A stretch of 64,000 nt of DNA from Thiobacillus sp. (GTDB lineage Bacteria; Pseudomonadota; Gammaproteobacteria; Burkholderiales; Thiobacillaceae), in NCBI RefSeq assembly GCF_018780105.1, contig NZ_JADMKC010000002.1, positions 124,001 through 188,000 on the forward strand. Reading direction: 5' to 3'. Positions 18,948 through 28,288 of this stretch are shown one piece after another (positions within the stretch are counted from its first letter, which is position 1; every line of letters starts with the position of its first letter). Under the pieces are notes generated by a model, which saw only the letters and a program-made list of their open reading frames with translations, was not told where the DNA came from and searched no databases. The translations under genes and the position numbers were made by a program.

Positions 18948-18973
18948 TATCAACCGGTGCTATCAACCGGTGC
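18948..18973. repeat. Perfect tandem 13-bp repeat upstream of the fapF-like gene
   Basis: TATCAACCGGTGC occurs twice back to back. It lies 67-92 bp upstream of the fapF-like start and beyond the 3' end of cbbR. Its position suits an operator for the channel gene; an inverted repeat (GGCCGC...GCGGCC, 18901-18919) lies in the presumed leader. Confidence 0.7.
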
Positions 18974-18985
18974 GGGTGAGGTGGG

Positions 18986-19876
18986 CTAGCGCGCCGCCTC
19001 CAGCACAAACGACTTGAATGCCTGCGCCACGGGCGACAGCCGCTTGTCGGACCGGTGGACGATGTACCAGTGGCGCATGATGGGGAAGCCTTCGACGGCG
19101 ACCACCGCCAGCCGCTTCAATGCCAGTTCCTGCTCCAGCGTTTGCAGCGACAGGATGCCGAGTCCCAGGCCGGCCTGCACCGCCTGCTTGATCGCCTCGT
19201 TGCTGCTCATTTCCATGCTGGTGAGAATCTCCATGCCCTTGTCGGCGAACCAGCGCTCCATCGCGCCGCGGGTGCCGGAGCCGGTCTCGCGCACCAGGAA
19301 GGGTGCCGAGGCGAGATCCTGGATCGACACCTTCTTCTTGCGGGCGAGCGGGTGATCGGGCGGCGCGATCACCACCAGCGGGTTGTCCATGAAGCGGGTG
19401 GCTTGCAGATCGAGGCCTTCCGGCACCTGCCCCATGATCGCGAGATCGATGCGGTTGGCCGCCAGCAAACCCAGCACCGACTCGCGATTCGATACATCCA
19501 GATGAATCGACACCTTGGGGTGCTTGCCGCGAAAGCTGGCCAGGATGGTGGTGGCGACTGCACTCACGGTGGTCGTCACCGCAATGTTGAGCTGGCCGCT
19601 GTCCATGCCGCGCAGTTGCGCCAGGTTGGCCTGCAGGTCGTCGAGCCGCGCGGTGATGCTCTGGCTGGCATACAGCACCTCGCGCCCGGCCTCGGTCAGA
19701 AAGATCTTCTTGCCGAACTGTTCGGTCAGCGGCAGCCCGAGGATTTTCTCGATGCCGCGCACCTGCATCGACACGGCCGGCTGCGACAGATGCAGTTCTT
19801 CCGCCGCGCGGGTGAACGACAGATGGCGGGCGACCGCTTCGAATACACGGAACTGGCGGAGCGTCAGGCGGCGCAT
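18986..19876 (-). CDS. cbbR: LysR-type regulator CbbR of the form II RuBisCO locus
   Basis: A 296-residue LysR activator: N-terminal winged helix-turn-helix (LTLRQFRVFEAVARHLSFTR, LSQPAVSMQVRGIEKILG) and an effector-binding domain with the CbbR-typical VRETGSGTRGAMERWF and SSNEAIKQAVQAGLGLGILS. It is divergent from cbbM with 138 bp between starts, the standard arrangement for CbbR controlling its neighbour. It is a clear paralogue of the CbbR beside cbbL (51984-52913). Confidence 0.93.
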   Translation of the reverse strand: MRRLTLRQFRVFEAVARHLSFTRAAEELHLSQPAVSMQVRGIEKILGLPLTEQFGKKIFLTEAGREVLYASQSITARLDDLQANLAQLRGMDSGQLNIAVTTTVSAVATTILASFRGKHPKVSIHLDVSNRESVLGLLAANRIDLAIMGQVPEGLDLQATRFMDNPLVVIAPPDHPLARKKKVSIQDLASAPFLVRETGSGTRGAMERWFADKGMEILTSMEMSSNEAIKQAVQAGLGLGILSLQTLEQELALKRLAVVAVEGFPIMRHWYIVHRSDKRLSPVAQAFKSFVLEAAR

Positions 19877-20014
19877 AAAACCATAAGCTAAACGATATGA
19901 TTTTAATCATAACAATTTAATATTAATTATAGAAACCCGTGCGTATAGTCCGCCCCTATCGATTTCAGGAGCCTCCCTCCTGAAGCCCTGTTCAACAACC
20001 GAAGGAGCCAAGCA
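19877..20014. promoter_or_regulatory. cbbR-cbbM divergent control region
   Basis: Very A+T-rich relative to the flanks, with an inverted repeat ATGATTTTAATCAT at 19897-19910, suitable for LysR-type binding (A+T-rich dyads and T-N11-A patterns). The cbbM ribosome site GAAGGAG lies at its right end. CbbR binding is inferred from arrangement. Confidence 0.65.
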
Positions 20015-21394
20015 ATGGATCAGTCCGCACGTTACGCCGACCTCAGCCTCAAAGAAGAAGACCTCATCAAGGGTGGCAAGCACATCCTCGTCGCCTACAA
20101 AATGAAGCCGAAGTCCGGCCACGGCTACCTGGAAGCCGCCGCTCACTTCGCCGCCGAGTCCTCGACCGGCACCAACGTCGAAGTCTCCACCACCGACGAC
20201 TTCACCAAGGGCGTCGACGCGCTGGTCTATTACATCGACGAAGCGACCGAAGACATGCGGATCGCCTACCCGATCGAGCTGTTCGACCGTAACGTCACCG
20301 ACGGCCGCTTCATGATCGTTTCCTTCCTGACCCTGGTGATCGGCAACAACCAGGGTATGGGCGACATCGAGCACGCCAAGATTCACGACTTCTACATGCC
20401 CGAGCGCGCCATCCAGATGTTCGACGGCCCCGCGCGCGACATCTCCGACATGTGGCGCATCCTCGGTCGTCCGGTCAAGGACGGCGGCTACATCTCCGGC
20501 ACCATCATCAAGCCGAAGCTGGGTCTGCGTCCCGAGCCGTTCGCAGCTGCGGCCTACCAGTTCTGGCTGGGCGGCGACTTCATCAAGAACGACGAACCCC
20601 AGGGCAACCAGGTGTTCTGCCCGCTGAAGAAAGTGCTGCCGCTGGTGTATGACGCCATGAAGCGCGCGCAGGACGAAACCGGCCAGGCCAAGTTGTTCTC
20701 CCTGAACATCACCGCTGACGACCACTACGAAATGATGGCGCGTGCCGATTTCGGTCTGGAGACCTTCGGCCCCGACGCCGACAAGCTGGCATTCCTGGTC
20801 GACGGTTTCGTTGGCGGCCCCGGCATGATCACCACTGCCCGCCGTCAGTACCCCGGCCAGTACCTGCACTACCACCGTGCCGGTCACGGCATGATCACTT
20901 CGCCGTCCGCGCTGCGTGGCTACACCGCGTTCGTGCTGGCGAAGATCTCGCGTCTGCAGGGAGCTTCGGGCATCCACGTGGGCACCATGGGCTACGGCAA
21001 GATGGAAGGCGAAACCTCCGACAAGATCATTGCCTACATGATCGAGCGCGACGAGTGCCAGGGCCCGGTCTACTTCCAGAAGTGGTATGGCATGAAGCCC
21101 ACCACCCCGATCATCTCCGGCGGCATGAACGCACTGCGTCTGCCCGGCTTCTTCGAGAACCTGGGTCACGGCAACGTCATCAATACCTCCGGCGGCGGTT
21201 CCTACGGCCACATCGACAGCCCGGCTGCCGGCGCGATCTCGCTGCGCCAGTCGTACGAGTGCTGGAAGTCGGGCGCCGACCCGATCGAATACGCGAAAGA
21301 GCACAAAGAGTTCGCCCGCGCGTTCGAGTCCTTCCCTGGCGACGCCGACAAGATCTTCCCCGGCTGGCGCGAAAAGCTGGGCGTGCACAAGTAA
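20015..21394 (+). CDS. cbbM: Form II ribulose-1,5-bisphosphate carboxylase
   Basis: Homodimer-type RuBisCO fixing CO2 on ribulose bisphosphate. The 459 residues align without gaps to the numbering of form II enzymes: Lys166 (TIIKPKLG), carbamylated Lys191 with Asp193 and Glu194 ([11 protein letters not shown]), His287 (YHRAGHG) and loop 6 Lys329 (MGYGKMEGE). Form II enzymes have low CO2/O2 specificity and suit high-CO2, low-oxygen conditions. Divergent from cbbR and followed by a terminator, then cbbQ and cbbO. Confidence 0.98.
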   Translation: MDQSARYADLSLKEEDLIKGGKHILVAYKMKPKSGHGYLEAAAHFAAESSTGTNVEVSTTDDFTKGVDALVYYIDEATEDMRIAYPIELFDRNVTDGRFMIVSFLTLVIGNNQGMGDIEHAKIHDFYMPERAIQMFDGPARDISDMWRILGRPVKDGGYISGTIIKPKLGLRPEPFAAAAYQFWLGGDFIKNDEPQGNQVFCPLKKVLPLVYDAMKRAQDETGQAKLFSLNITADDHYEMMARADFGLETFGPDADKLAFLVDGFVGGPGMITTARRQYPGQYLHYHRAGHGMITSPSALRGYTAFVLAKISRLQGASGIHVGTMGYGKMEGETSDKIIAYMIERDECQGPVYFQKWYGMKPTTPIISGGMNALRLPGFFENLGHGNVINTSGGGSYGHIDSPAAGAISLRQSYECWKSGADPIEYAKEHKEFARAFESFPGDADKIFPGWREKLGVHK

Positions 21395-21418
21395 GCACGG
21401 CCCGCATTGATGCAAGAG

Positions 21419-21451
21419 AAACGCCTCCGGTTCACTGGGGGCGTTTTTCTT
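21419..21451 (+). terminator. Terminator after cbbM
   Basis: AACGCCTCC, loop, GGGGGCGTTTTTC forms a hairpin with a U-run 25 bp past the cbbM stop. Partial read-through would allow lower expression of cbbQO than of RuBisCO itself. Confidence 0.75.
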
Positions 21452-21458
21452 TCAAGAT

Positions 21459-21563
21459 GGATTCCCCCCTTTGAAAAAGGGGGGTTAGGGGGGATTCAAC
21501 AGATTGCCGAAAAATCCCCCAGTCCCCTTTATGCCCTTTAGGGTGCTTTTTCAAAGGGGGAGG
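21459..21563. repeat. C/G-run inverted repeat element between cbbM and cbbQ
   Basis: TTCCCCCCTTTGAAAAAGGGGGG is one dyad, followed by GGGGGG and CCCCC runs and a final TTTCAAAGGGGGAGG complementary to the start. It has the look of a dispersed intergenic repeat. The final AGGGGGAGG doubles as the ribosome site of cbbQ. Confidence 0.7.
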
Positions 21564-21565
21564 AA

Positions 21566-22381
21566 ATGGAGTCACACATGACCGATAAAGACCAATACAA
21601 GATTCAGCAGGAACCGTTCTACCAGCAGCAGAAGAACGAAGTCGCGCTGTACGAAGCCGCCTACCGCAACCGCCTGCCGGTGATGGTGAAAGGCCCGACC
21701 GGCTGCGGCAAGTCGCGCTTCGTCGAATACATGGCGTGGAAGCTTGGCAAGCCGCTGATCACCGTGGCGTGCAACGAAGACATGACCGCCAGCGATCTGG
21801 TGGGACGCTACCTGCTCGAAGCCAACGGCACCCGCTGGCTCGACGGCCCGCTCACCACCGCCGCGCGCATCGGCGCGATCTGCTACCTCGATGAAATCGT
21901 CGAAGCACGGCAGGACACCACCGTGGTGATCCACCCGCTCACCGACCACCGCCGCACCCTGCCGCTGGACAAGAAGGGCGAGCTGATTCATGCGCACCCC
22001 GATTTCCAGCTGGTGATTTCCTACAATCCGGGCTATCAGACCTTGATGAAGGATCTCAAGCAGTCGACCAAGCAGCGCTTCACCGGCTTCGATTTCGACT
22101 ACCCCGATGCGGCGCTGGAAACCGAGATCGTGGCGAAGGAAACCGGCGCCGATGCAGCCATGGCAGCGAAACTGGTGAAGATCGGTGCGGTCGCGCGCGG
22201 CCTCAAAGGCCACGGTCTCGACGAAGGCATCTCGACCCGCCTGCTGGTCTATGCAGCGACGCTGATCAAGGACGGCGTCGACCCGCGTGACGCCTGCCGC
22301 ATGGCGTTGGTGCGGCCGATCACCGATGACGCGGATATCCGCGACACGCTGGATCACGCCATCGACGCGACATTTGCGTGA
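21566..22381 (+). CDS. cbbQ: CbbQ AAA+ RuBisCO activase subunit (form II locus)
   Basis: MoxR-type AAA+ ATPase of 271 residues that forms hexamers and, with CbbO, removes inhibitory sugar phosphates from RuBisCO. Walker [20 protein letters not shown], Walker [11 protein letters not shown] and the arginine-containing KQSTKQRF are all present. Two starts are possible: ATG 21566 behind GGGGGAGG, or ATG 21578 behind GGAG. In Acidithiobacillus, distinct CbbQO pairs serve form I and form II enzymes; this one should serve CbbM. Confidence 0.93.
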   Translation: MESHMTDKDQYKIQQEPFYQQQKNEVALYEAAYRNRLPVMVKGPTGCGKSRFVEYMAWKLGKPLITVACNEDMTASDLVGRYLLEANGTRWLDGPLTTAARIGAICYLDEIVEARQDTTVVIHPLTDHRRTLPLDKKGELIHAHPDFQLVISYNPGYQTLMKDLKQSTKQRFTGFDFDYPDAALETEIVAKETGADAAMAAKLVKIGAVARGLKGHGLDEGISTRLLVYAATLIKDGVDPRDACRMALVRPITDDADIRDTLDHAIDATFA

Positions 22382-22396
22382 CCAACAACGTAGCGT

Positions 22397-22466
22397 GTAG
22401 GTTGGGCTGAGGCACGAAGCCCAACATGACTGGCAGCGCTGGGCTTCGTGCCTCAGCCCAGCCTAC
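22397..22466. repeat. Long palindromic REP-like element between cbbQ and cbbO
   Basis: Two arms of about 27 bp, GTAGGTTGGGCTGAGGCACG... and its near-perfect reverse complement, flank a 16-bp loop. The folded RNA would sit right before cbbO. The sequence style (GGTTGGGCT...AGCCCA) is that of widely dispersed intergenic repeats. Confidence 0.8.
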
Positions 22467-22483
22467 GGGAGATTGTCCGGACC

Positions 22484-24745
22484 ATGAGCGAAACCGAATA
22501 CCAACATCCCTTGATGCGCGCCTACTGGGCGCAGATCGACACCCGCTTCCCGCAGGTCGAGGCGGTGTTCGAAGACGTCATGGCCGAAGCGCTGGCGGTG
22601 ATCACGCGCGAGGGCATCGACGCCTACCTCGAAGCCGCGCGCGTCATCGGCAAGCTGGGGCGCGGCGTCGAGCCGATGCTGGCATTTCTGGAAGAGTGGC
22701 CGTCCACTGCGCAGGCGGTGGGCGAAGCAGCCCTGCCGGCGGTGATGGCGCTGGTCCAGCGCATGCAAAAATCGCCCAACGGCAAGGCCATCACGCCTTT
22801 CCTGCAAACGCTGGCAGCGGTTGCACGCCGCCTGCAGGCGCAGGAACAGCTGCAGCACTATCTGGATATCACGCTGGATTTCATGGAGCGCACCACTGGT
22901 TCCATCCACGGTCACCACACCACCTTCCCCAGCCCCGGCCTGCCGGAATTTCTCGCCCAGGCGCCCAACCTGCTGAACCAGCTGACGCTGGCCGGGCTGA
23001 AAAACTGGGTGGAATACGGCATCCGCAACTACCGCACCCATCCCGAGCGGCAGAAGGATTACTTCAGTGTGCAGTCGGCCGACAGCCGCGCGGTACTGCA
23101 ACGCGAACGCCACGGCACCCTGTTCATGGACGTCGAACGCAAGCTCGATCTATACCTGCGCGGCCTGTGGAACGACGCGGAACAACTGGTGCCATATTCC
23201 ACCGCCTTCGACGAATTGCGCAAGCCGGTTCCTTATTACGACAAGCTTGGCATGCGCGTGCCGGATGTGCAGGACGATGCACACGGGGTCAGCGGCCTCG
23301 ACCGCTACCGCGCCACGCTGGCGCACATGGTCGGCCACCGGCGCTGGACCCGGCCGCAGGTGGCCGACAACTGGAGCCCGTTTCAGCGCATGGCGGTCGA
23401 GTTCTTCGAGGACTGCCGCGTCGAGACCCTGCTGATCCGCGTCTACCCCGGCCTGCGCCGCCTGTTTCTCGCGCTGCATCCGCAGCCGCTGGAAGCTGAC
23501 TGCGATCCGCAGACCACGTCCTGTCTGCGCCACCGCATGGCGATGCTGTCGCGCGCGCTGCTCGATCCTGCTCACGGCTACGCTGACGCCGACCTCAACA
23601 CCTTCGTCGCGCGCTTCCACGCCGTGATGGCACAGGGGGAGTCGAGTACAAAGGAGATCGCCGCGCTGGCACTGTCCTACGTCGCCAAAACCCGCCGCCA
23701 GAGCGACCAGCTCGCCAAGGTCCATTTCGACAACACGGTGATCGACTACCGCGACGACAACCGCCACATGTGGCAATTCATCGAGGCAGGCGACGAGGAA
23801 GAAAGCTTCGACGAAAACCGCAAGGCCGCGCCGGATCAGGAAATCCAGGGCCTGCCGCCGCGCCATTATCCCGAGTGGGACTACAACAGCCAGACCTACC
23901 GCCCGGACTGGGCCAGCGTGTACGAAGGTCTGCACGCCAGCGGCAACCCGGCGGACATCGACCGCCTGCTCGCCAAGCACAGCGCGCTCGCCAAGCAGCT
24001 GAAGAAAATGCTCGATCTGTTGAAGCCGCAGGACAAGGTGCGCATCCGCTATCAGGAAGAAGGCAGCGAGCTCGACCTCGACGTCGCCATCCGCTCGCTG
24101 ATCGACTTCAAAGGTGGTGCGAATCCCGACCCGCGCATCAACATGAGCCACCGCACCGACGGCCGCGACATCGCCGTGATGCTGCTGCTGGATTTGTCGG
24201 AATCGCTCAACGACAAGGCTGCGGGCAGCGACCAGACCATCCTCGAACTGAGCCAGGAAGCGGTTTCGCTGCTGGCGTGGGCGATCGAGAAACTCGGCGA
24301 TTCGTTCGCCATCGCCGGCTTCCATTCCAACACCCGCCATGACGTGCGCTACCTGCACATCAAGGGCTATCGCGAACATTTCGACGACGAAGTGAAGGCG
24401 CGGCTGGCGGCAATGCAAGCAGGCTATTCCACCCGCATGGGCGCCGCGATGCGTCACGCTGCGCATTACCTCGGCGCGCGGCCGGCCGACAAGAAGCTGA
24501 TGCTGATCCTCACCGACGGCAAGCCGTCCGACGTCGATACCCACGACGAACGCCTGTTGATCGAAGATGCGCGACAGGCAGTCAAAGAGCTCGATCAGGA
24601 CGGCATTTTTGCCTACTGCATCAGCCTCGATCCCAAGGCCGACGAATACGTCGGCGATATTTTCGGCCGCCAGTACACCGTCATCGACCACATCGAGCGG
24701 CTGCCGGAGCGGCTGCCGCAGCTGTTCATGGCGCTGACGAAGTAG
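22484..24745 (+). CDS. cbbO: CbbO VWA-domain RuBisCO activase adaptor (form II locus)
   Basis: About 753 residues. The N-terminal two thirds are the helical CbbO-specific region; the C-terminal part is a von Willebrand A domain with MIDAS motif LLLDLSESLND and a later TDGKPSDVD. CbbO bridges the CbbQ hexamer to RuBisCO. I place the start at ATG 22484 (MSETEYQHP); an in-frame GTG at 22448 lies within the repeat element and is unlikely. Its 3' end overlaps that of the convergent exosortase gene by 20 bp. Confidence 0.92.
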   Translation: MSETEYQHPLMRAYWAQIDTRFPQVEAVFEDVMAEALAVITREGIDAYLEAARVIGKLGRGVEPMLAFLEEWPSTAQAVGEAALPAVMALVQRMQKSPNGKAITPFLQTLAAVARRLQAQEQLQHYLDITLDFMERTTGSIHGHHTTFPSPGLPEFLAQAPNLLNQLTLAGLKNWVEYGIRNYRTHPERQKDYFSVQSADSRAVLQRERHGTLFMDVERKLDLYLRGLWNDAEQLVPYSTAFDELRKPVPYYDKLGMRVPDVQDDAHGVSGLDRYRATLAHMVGHRRWTRPQVADNWSPFQRMAVEFFEDCRVETLLIRVYPGLRRLFLALHPQPLEADCDPQTTSCLRHRMAMLSRALLDPAHGYADADLNTFVARFHAVMAQGESSTKEIAALALSYVAKTRRQSDQLAKVHFDNTVIDYRDDNRHMWQFIEAGDEEESFDENRKAAPDQEIQGLPPRHYPEWDYNSQTYRPDWASVYEGLHASGNPADIDRLLAKHSALAKQLKKMLDLLKPQDKVRIRYQEEGSELDLDVAIRSLIDFKGGANPDPRINMSHRTDGRDIAVMLLLDLSESLNDKAAGSDQTILELSQEAVSLLAWAIEKLGDSFAIAGFHSNTRHDVRYLHIKGYREHFDDEVKARLAAMQAGYSTRMGAAMRHAAHYLGARPADKKLMLILTDGKPSDVDTHDERLLIEDARQAVKELDQDGIFAYCISLDPKADEYVGDIFGRQYTVIDHIERLPERLPQLFMALTK

Positions 24746-25445
24746 GCCTACCGTCCCGGCCGCGCGTCCGGCCGACCTGCAATCGAAGCAGGCCATAGAC
24801 CAGCAATCCGGCCAGCGGAACCCCGGCCGACCACAGCGCGTGCGCCATGTCGATGCCGTTGCGCCCGGTCAGCCAGGCATTCAGCAGCGGCGCGAGCAGG
24901 GTGACGCCGAGGTAGATCGCCGGCGCGGAGAGCGCGTTTCCCGTTCCTTTCAGTTGCAGCAGCAGGGCGCCGAAATAGACGCCGATGCCGATCAGCCGGT
25001 GGCTGTCTGCGTCCGACAATCCCGCGAGGCGCGCCAGATCGTCCTGGCCGTAGCCGATCAGGACGATGCGCGCGGCATTGGCCAGCAGGGCCGTCAGCCA
25101 CGCGGCGGCGAAGGCGCCCAGTGCGAGCGTCGGACCGAATGGCCGCGTACGCCAGCGCCACAGCCAGCCCAGCCAAGAGGCGATCAGGAAATTGCCGCCG
25201 GCGCAGGCCTTGACGATGACCAGGGCGCGGCCGGCATCCAGCCATTCGCCGCCCGCCAGCGGAGCGAAATCGAACAGGCGGGTGGCGTTGAGCAATCCGG
25301 CCAGCGGCTGGAGCAGCCATTGCAGTTGTGCCGTCGTGGCCGCCGAATAACCGGCCTTGAGCGCCAGAGCCAGCAGCAGGACCAGACCCCAGTCGCGCCA
25401 GCCGAATGCGCGGCCGGGCAGCACCGTCGTTTCAGCGCTTGCCAT
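24726..25445 (-). CDS. xrtK: Exosortase, XrtK-like
   Basis: A 239-residue polytopic membrane protein with the exosortase catalytic triad pattern: Cys81 (VKACAGGNFL), Arg126 (NAARIVLIG) and His149 (DADSHRLIGIGVYF). Exosortases are transpeptidase-like proteins that process PEP-CTERM tails. It overlaps the upstream VIT/VWA gene by 14 bases, and that protein ends in a PEP-type sorting signal, so this looks like a dedicated enzyme-substrate pair, as I recall for exosortase K. Subtype is inferred from this arrangement and from size. Confidence 0.8.
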   Translation of the reverse strand: MASAETTVLPGRAFGWRDWGLVLLLALALKAGYSAATTAQLQWLLQPLAGLLNATRLFDFAPLAGGEWLDAGRALVIVKACAGGNFLIASWLGWLWRWRTRPFGPTLALGAFAAAWLTALLANAARIVLIGYGQDDLARLAGLSDADSHRLIGIGVYFGALLLQLKGTGNALSAPAIYLGVTLLAPLLNAWLTGRNGIDMAHALWSAGVPLAGLLVYGLLRLQVGRTRGRDGRPTSSAP

Positions 25446-27435
25446 GGCCGCGCGCCCGGATCAGACGTTCGCCGCCGAACAGGCCGGCCAGTACCAGCAT
25501 CAGCCAGCCCAGTTCCGGTTCTGGCACCGGCTGCGCCAGTGCCAGTTCCGACACGCCCTGGGGCAACGGCAGGGGCTGCTTCACATCGGTCGCGTCGGCG
25601 TCCGGGTTGACTACGGTTTCGTCGACCGCGACGAAGGAGGTGTACTGGGTCAGCAACGCGTAGCGCAGACCGAGATCGACGATGGCGTCGCGGTTGAGTT
25701 CGACGTTGCCACCCTGCATGTCGGACAGGCGCATCAGCCGTTGCCGTGCCCACAGCACCGGCAGCAGTTCGGCCTGATTGCGGCTGCCTTCGTCGGCCAG
25801 CGGCAGGCTCGCGTGGTAGTCGCCCTGGGCGGCGGTGCCGGTCAGCACAAGCGACGCGTCGGCCTGCGCGTTGCGGTACTTGCCAAACACCACGATGGGA
25901 CGCTCGGCCAGCATCACCGGGATGTCGGCCGGCTCCATGTCGTACAGATCGACGCCCTTGCCCTGCAGCTGGATGTTGCCGAGTACCGGCGACTCGACGT
26001 AGCGGCGGAAACGCGCGCCGACGCCGGCCGCTTCGCCCGGCCCGGTGATGACGAAGGGCTCGCCCTCGCCGGCACGGGCCATGCTCTCGATCAGATAACG
26101 GTTCACCGACGAGCCGATGCCGAAGGCGAACAGGTTGGTCGCGTTCAGGTTCCGCTTGATCAGGTCGTAGGCGGCGCGCTCGGCGCTGATGTAGCCGTCG
26201 GTGATCACCACGACGCTGCGCGCAGTATCGGGCGTGCGCGGCATGTCGAACGCCTTTTCCAGGGCCGGCACCAGCTCGGTTCCGCCGCCGCCGTCGTAGG
26301 TCTTCATCATCTCCATGGCGCGTTGCAGATTGGCCGGCGTAGCCGGTAACGGCACCGACGACAGCACGGTGGAGCCGCCCGAGAAAAACAGGATGTTGAA
26401 GCTTTCATCGGGCCGCAGCTTGCCCAGCAGTTCGCGCATCACCTCGCGCGCGGTGTCGAGCGGAAAGCCGTGCATCGAGCCGGACACGTCCACCACGAAC
26501 AGGTATTCGCGTTTCATCACCTGCGCCGCGTCAACATGCTTGGGCGGCTGGGCCATCATCAGGAAATAGTGCTCGCCGTTCCATTCGTAGGTCATCAGTC
26601 CCGAGTTGATCCGGTCGCCCTGCAGGCGGAAGCGCAGGATGAAATCGCGATTGCCGGCATCCCGTTCGGATGCATCGAGGCCGACCTCGACGCGTTTGTC
26701 GTCGAGCCACTTCGTGGCGATCTTGTGCTGCACCGAGCGCAGGTCGCTGACCGGAATCGGGCTGGCAAGATGCACCCGGATGCCGGTCTCGATGCGCGCC
26801 GGATTGCCGCCGTCGGGCTGGTCCTTGGCGTAGGGGTTGGCCATCCATTCAGCATCCGGCGCCGCCTGCACCGGATCGCCGCCGTAACGCGGGCCGACCA
26901 CCGTCGGGTACACCAGCTCGTACACGCCCTGGTCCGGCACCAGCAGCTCGCTGTATTGCAGCGTCAGTTCCACCTCGTCGCCCGGCATGATGTTGGCGAC
27001 ATCCATCATGAACACGTTGGGGCGCTTCTGGTCGAGCAGGGCAGCATGCTTGCCCGCCTGCTTCGCGGCCTTGAAGATTTTTTTCGCCTCTTCCTTCTCC
27101 TTGATCTTCGCCCGGATGGTGCGCGTGCCGATCTTCATCGTCAGGCCCTGCACCGTCGCGCGGGTCGAGCCGGGGAACACGTAGCGCGCGTTGATCGGCC
27201 GCGTGCCGGCGTTGCCATAGCGCTGCGTCACGGTCACCCGCGCGATAGGCCCGTCGATGACGATATCGGCCTGGCTGGATTTCAGCGGCAGCCGGTCGGT
27301 AGCCGGATCGCCGTCCGGAATCCACAAACGCGGCGCAAGGCTGCGGTCGCAACCGTCGCAGTCGTCCCCGGCGAAGGCATACGCAGCGGAAAAAAACAGC
27401 ACACAGGCAAGCAGAAAAAACAGACCCCGTTTCAT
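25432..27435 (-). CDS. VIT and VWA domain surface protein with PEP-type sorting tail
   Basis: A 667-residue exported protein: signal peptide (GLFFLLACVLFFSAAYAFAG), an N-terminal VIT domain (VTVTQRYGNAGTRPINARYV, then KEEAKKIF), a VWA domain from about residue 310 with MIDAS VDVSGSMHG and VVVITDGYISAERAA, and a C-terminal PVPEPELGWLMLVLAG-type tripartite tail (PEP, membrane helix, Arg-rich end GERLIRARGHGKR). VIT/VWA proteins of this kind are usually surface or matrix proteins. Co-transcribed with the exosortase that probably processes it. Confidence 0.85.
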   Translation of the reverse strand: MKRGLFFLLACVLFFSAAYAFAGDDCDGCDRSLAPRLWIPDGDPATDRLPLKSSQADIVIDGPIARVTVTQRYGNAGTRPINARYVFPGSTRATVQGLTMKIGTRTIRAKIKEKEEAKKIFKAAKQAGKHAALLDQKRPNVFMMDVANIMPGDEVELTLQYSELLVPDQGVYELVYPTVVGPRYGGDPVQAAPDAEWMANPYAKDQPDGGNPARIETGIRVHLASPIPVSDLRSVQHKIATKWLDDKRVEVGLDASERDAGNRDFILRFRLQGDRINSGLMTYEWNGEHYFLMMAQPPKHVDAAQVMKREYLFVVDVSGSMHGFPLDTAREVMRELLGKLRPDESFNILFFSGGSTVLSSVPLPATPANLQRAMEMMKTYDGGGGTELVPALEKAFDMPRTPDTARSVVVITDGYISAERAAYDLIKRNLNATNLFAFGIGSSVNRYLIESMARAGEGEPFVITGPGEAAGVGARFRRYVESPVLGNIQLQGKGVDLYDMEPADIPVMLAERPIVVFGKYRNAQADASLVLTGTAAQGDYHASLPLADEGSRNQAELLPVLWARQRLMRLSDMQGGNVELNRDAIVDLGLRYALLTQYTSFVAVDETVVNPDADATDVKQPLPLPQGVSELALAQPVPEPELGWLMLVLAGLFGGERLIRARGHGKR

Positions 27436-27617
27436 GGCAACACCTCTTGTTGGTTGAAGGTGCGGCCAGATTAGGAAGCGGGTGTGGGGGCTTTATGTGG
27501 TGGGTGTGGGGATTGGGTGTGGAATGCGAGTGCTCCCGCAATTTGCTTGGTTAGGGTGGATTCAACCATCTCTATATTAATTAATAAATGTCCGGCCCAT
27601 GGGTCTCTTGATTAACT

Positions 27618-27624
27618 GTTAGGT
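27618..27624 (+). other. Right half of an attC/attI-type recombination site
   Basis: GTTAGGT fits the integron core site GTTRRRY and lies where the sequence changes to A+T-rich cassette-like DNA. No convincing left half is visible, so only the junction of the first cassette is supported. The region 27436-27617 before it holds no gene I can support. Confidence 0.45.
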
Positions 27625-27696
27625 GCCTGACTGATAACCCTGTGGTCATATTTCATAGTTAGTGTGTGTAAGCATCCATTACTCTTGGAAAATGAA

Positions 27697-28239
27697 ATGA
27701 AGCTTTTGTCGTACGGTTTGCTTAGCTGCCTTCTGCATTTAATTTCGTCTAACGTATACGCTGAAATAAATTGGAGTTTTTCCATAGAAACCCCAAACTT
27801 TGTTGTCAGCCCTACAGACTCATTTTCAGTTATTGGCAAAATTACTAACTTCTCCAGTTCCTCGTCCGCACTTTCAATCTATGAACCTTGCCCACTGTGC
27901 GTGTTTCCTGTCGGTATGTTTATAGGTGCATCCGACTCAAAGCCTTTTGATGTGTTCTTGATCGATCAAAGTCCGACCAGCACGACCCTTCCTGGCCTAA
28001 GCCTCAACCCAGGAGAGAGTTTTTCCTTTACTGCATACACCATATCGCCACTCAATGGCGCGGTTCCAACCGGAAGCTACGACTTCATCGTCAATGATCT
28101 CTTCATTCAGCCTTATGGATTCAGCAGTGGCGGTCCTGTGCACATAGCGGTTGTTCCAGAACCATCTGCTTCAGTACTCATGTTTGCTGGTCTAGGCATC
28201 TTGGGTATTGCTCTTCATCTCCGCAAGGCTTATGCCTAA
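27697..28239 (+). CDS. PEP-CTERM protein encoded in an integron-type gene cassette
   Basis: A 180-residue exported protein: signal (LLSYGLLSCLLHLISSNVYA), a beta-rich body with Ser/Thr-rich stretches, and a C-terminal VVPEPSASVLMFAGLGILG tail ending in basic residues, the PEP-CTERM sorting signal. The gene is clearly A+T-richer than its neighbours. Its stop codon lies inside the left core site of an attC, typical of cassette genes. Start ATG 27697 gives the signal peptide. Whether the nearby exosortase acts on it is unknown. Confidence 0.75.
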   Translation: MKLLSYGLLSCLLHLISSNVYAEINWSFSIETPNFVVSPTDSFSVIGKITNFSSSSSALSIYEPCPLCVFPVGMFIGASDSKPFDVFLIDQSPTSTTLPGLSLNPGESFSFTAYTISPLNGAVPTGSYDFIVNDLFIQPYGFSSGGPVHIAVVPEPSASVLMFAGLGILGIALHLRKAYA

Positions 28240-28281
28240 CAAGCGCTTCGAGTGGAGCGCCCCTCAAGCTAGACGTTAGGC
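28234..28281 (+). other. attC recombination site
   Basis: GCCTAAC (RYYYAAC) at 28234-28240 and GTTAGGC (GTTRRRY) at 28275-28281 are perfect inverted core sites. Between them GCTTCGAG and CTCAAGC pair with one unpaired C, the extrahelical base expected of attC. At 48 bp it is short. Located exactly between two A+T-rich genes. Confidence 0.75.
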
Positions 28282-28288
28282 TACTACA

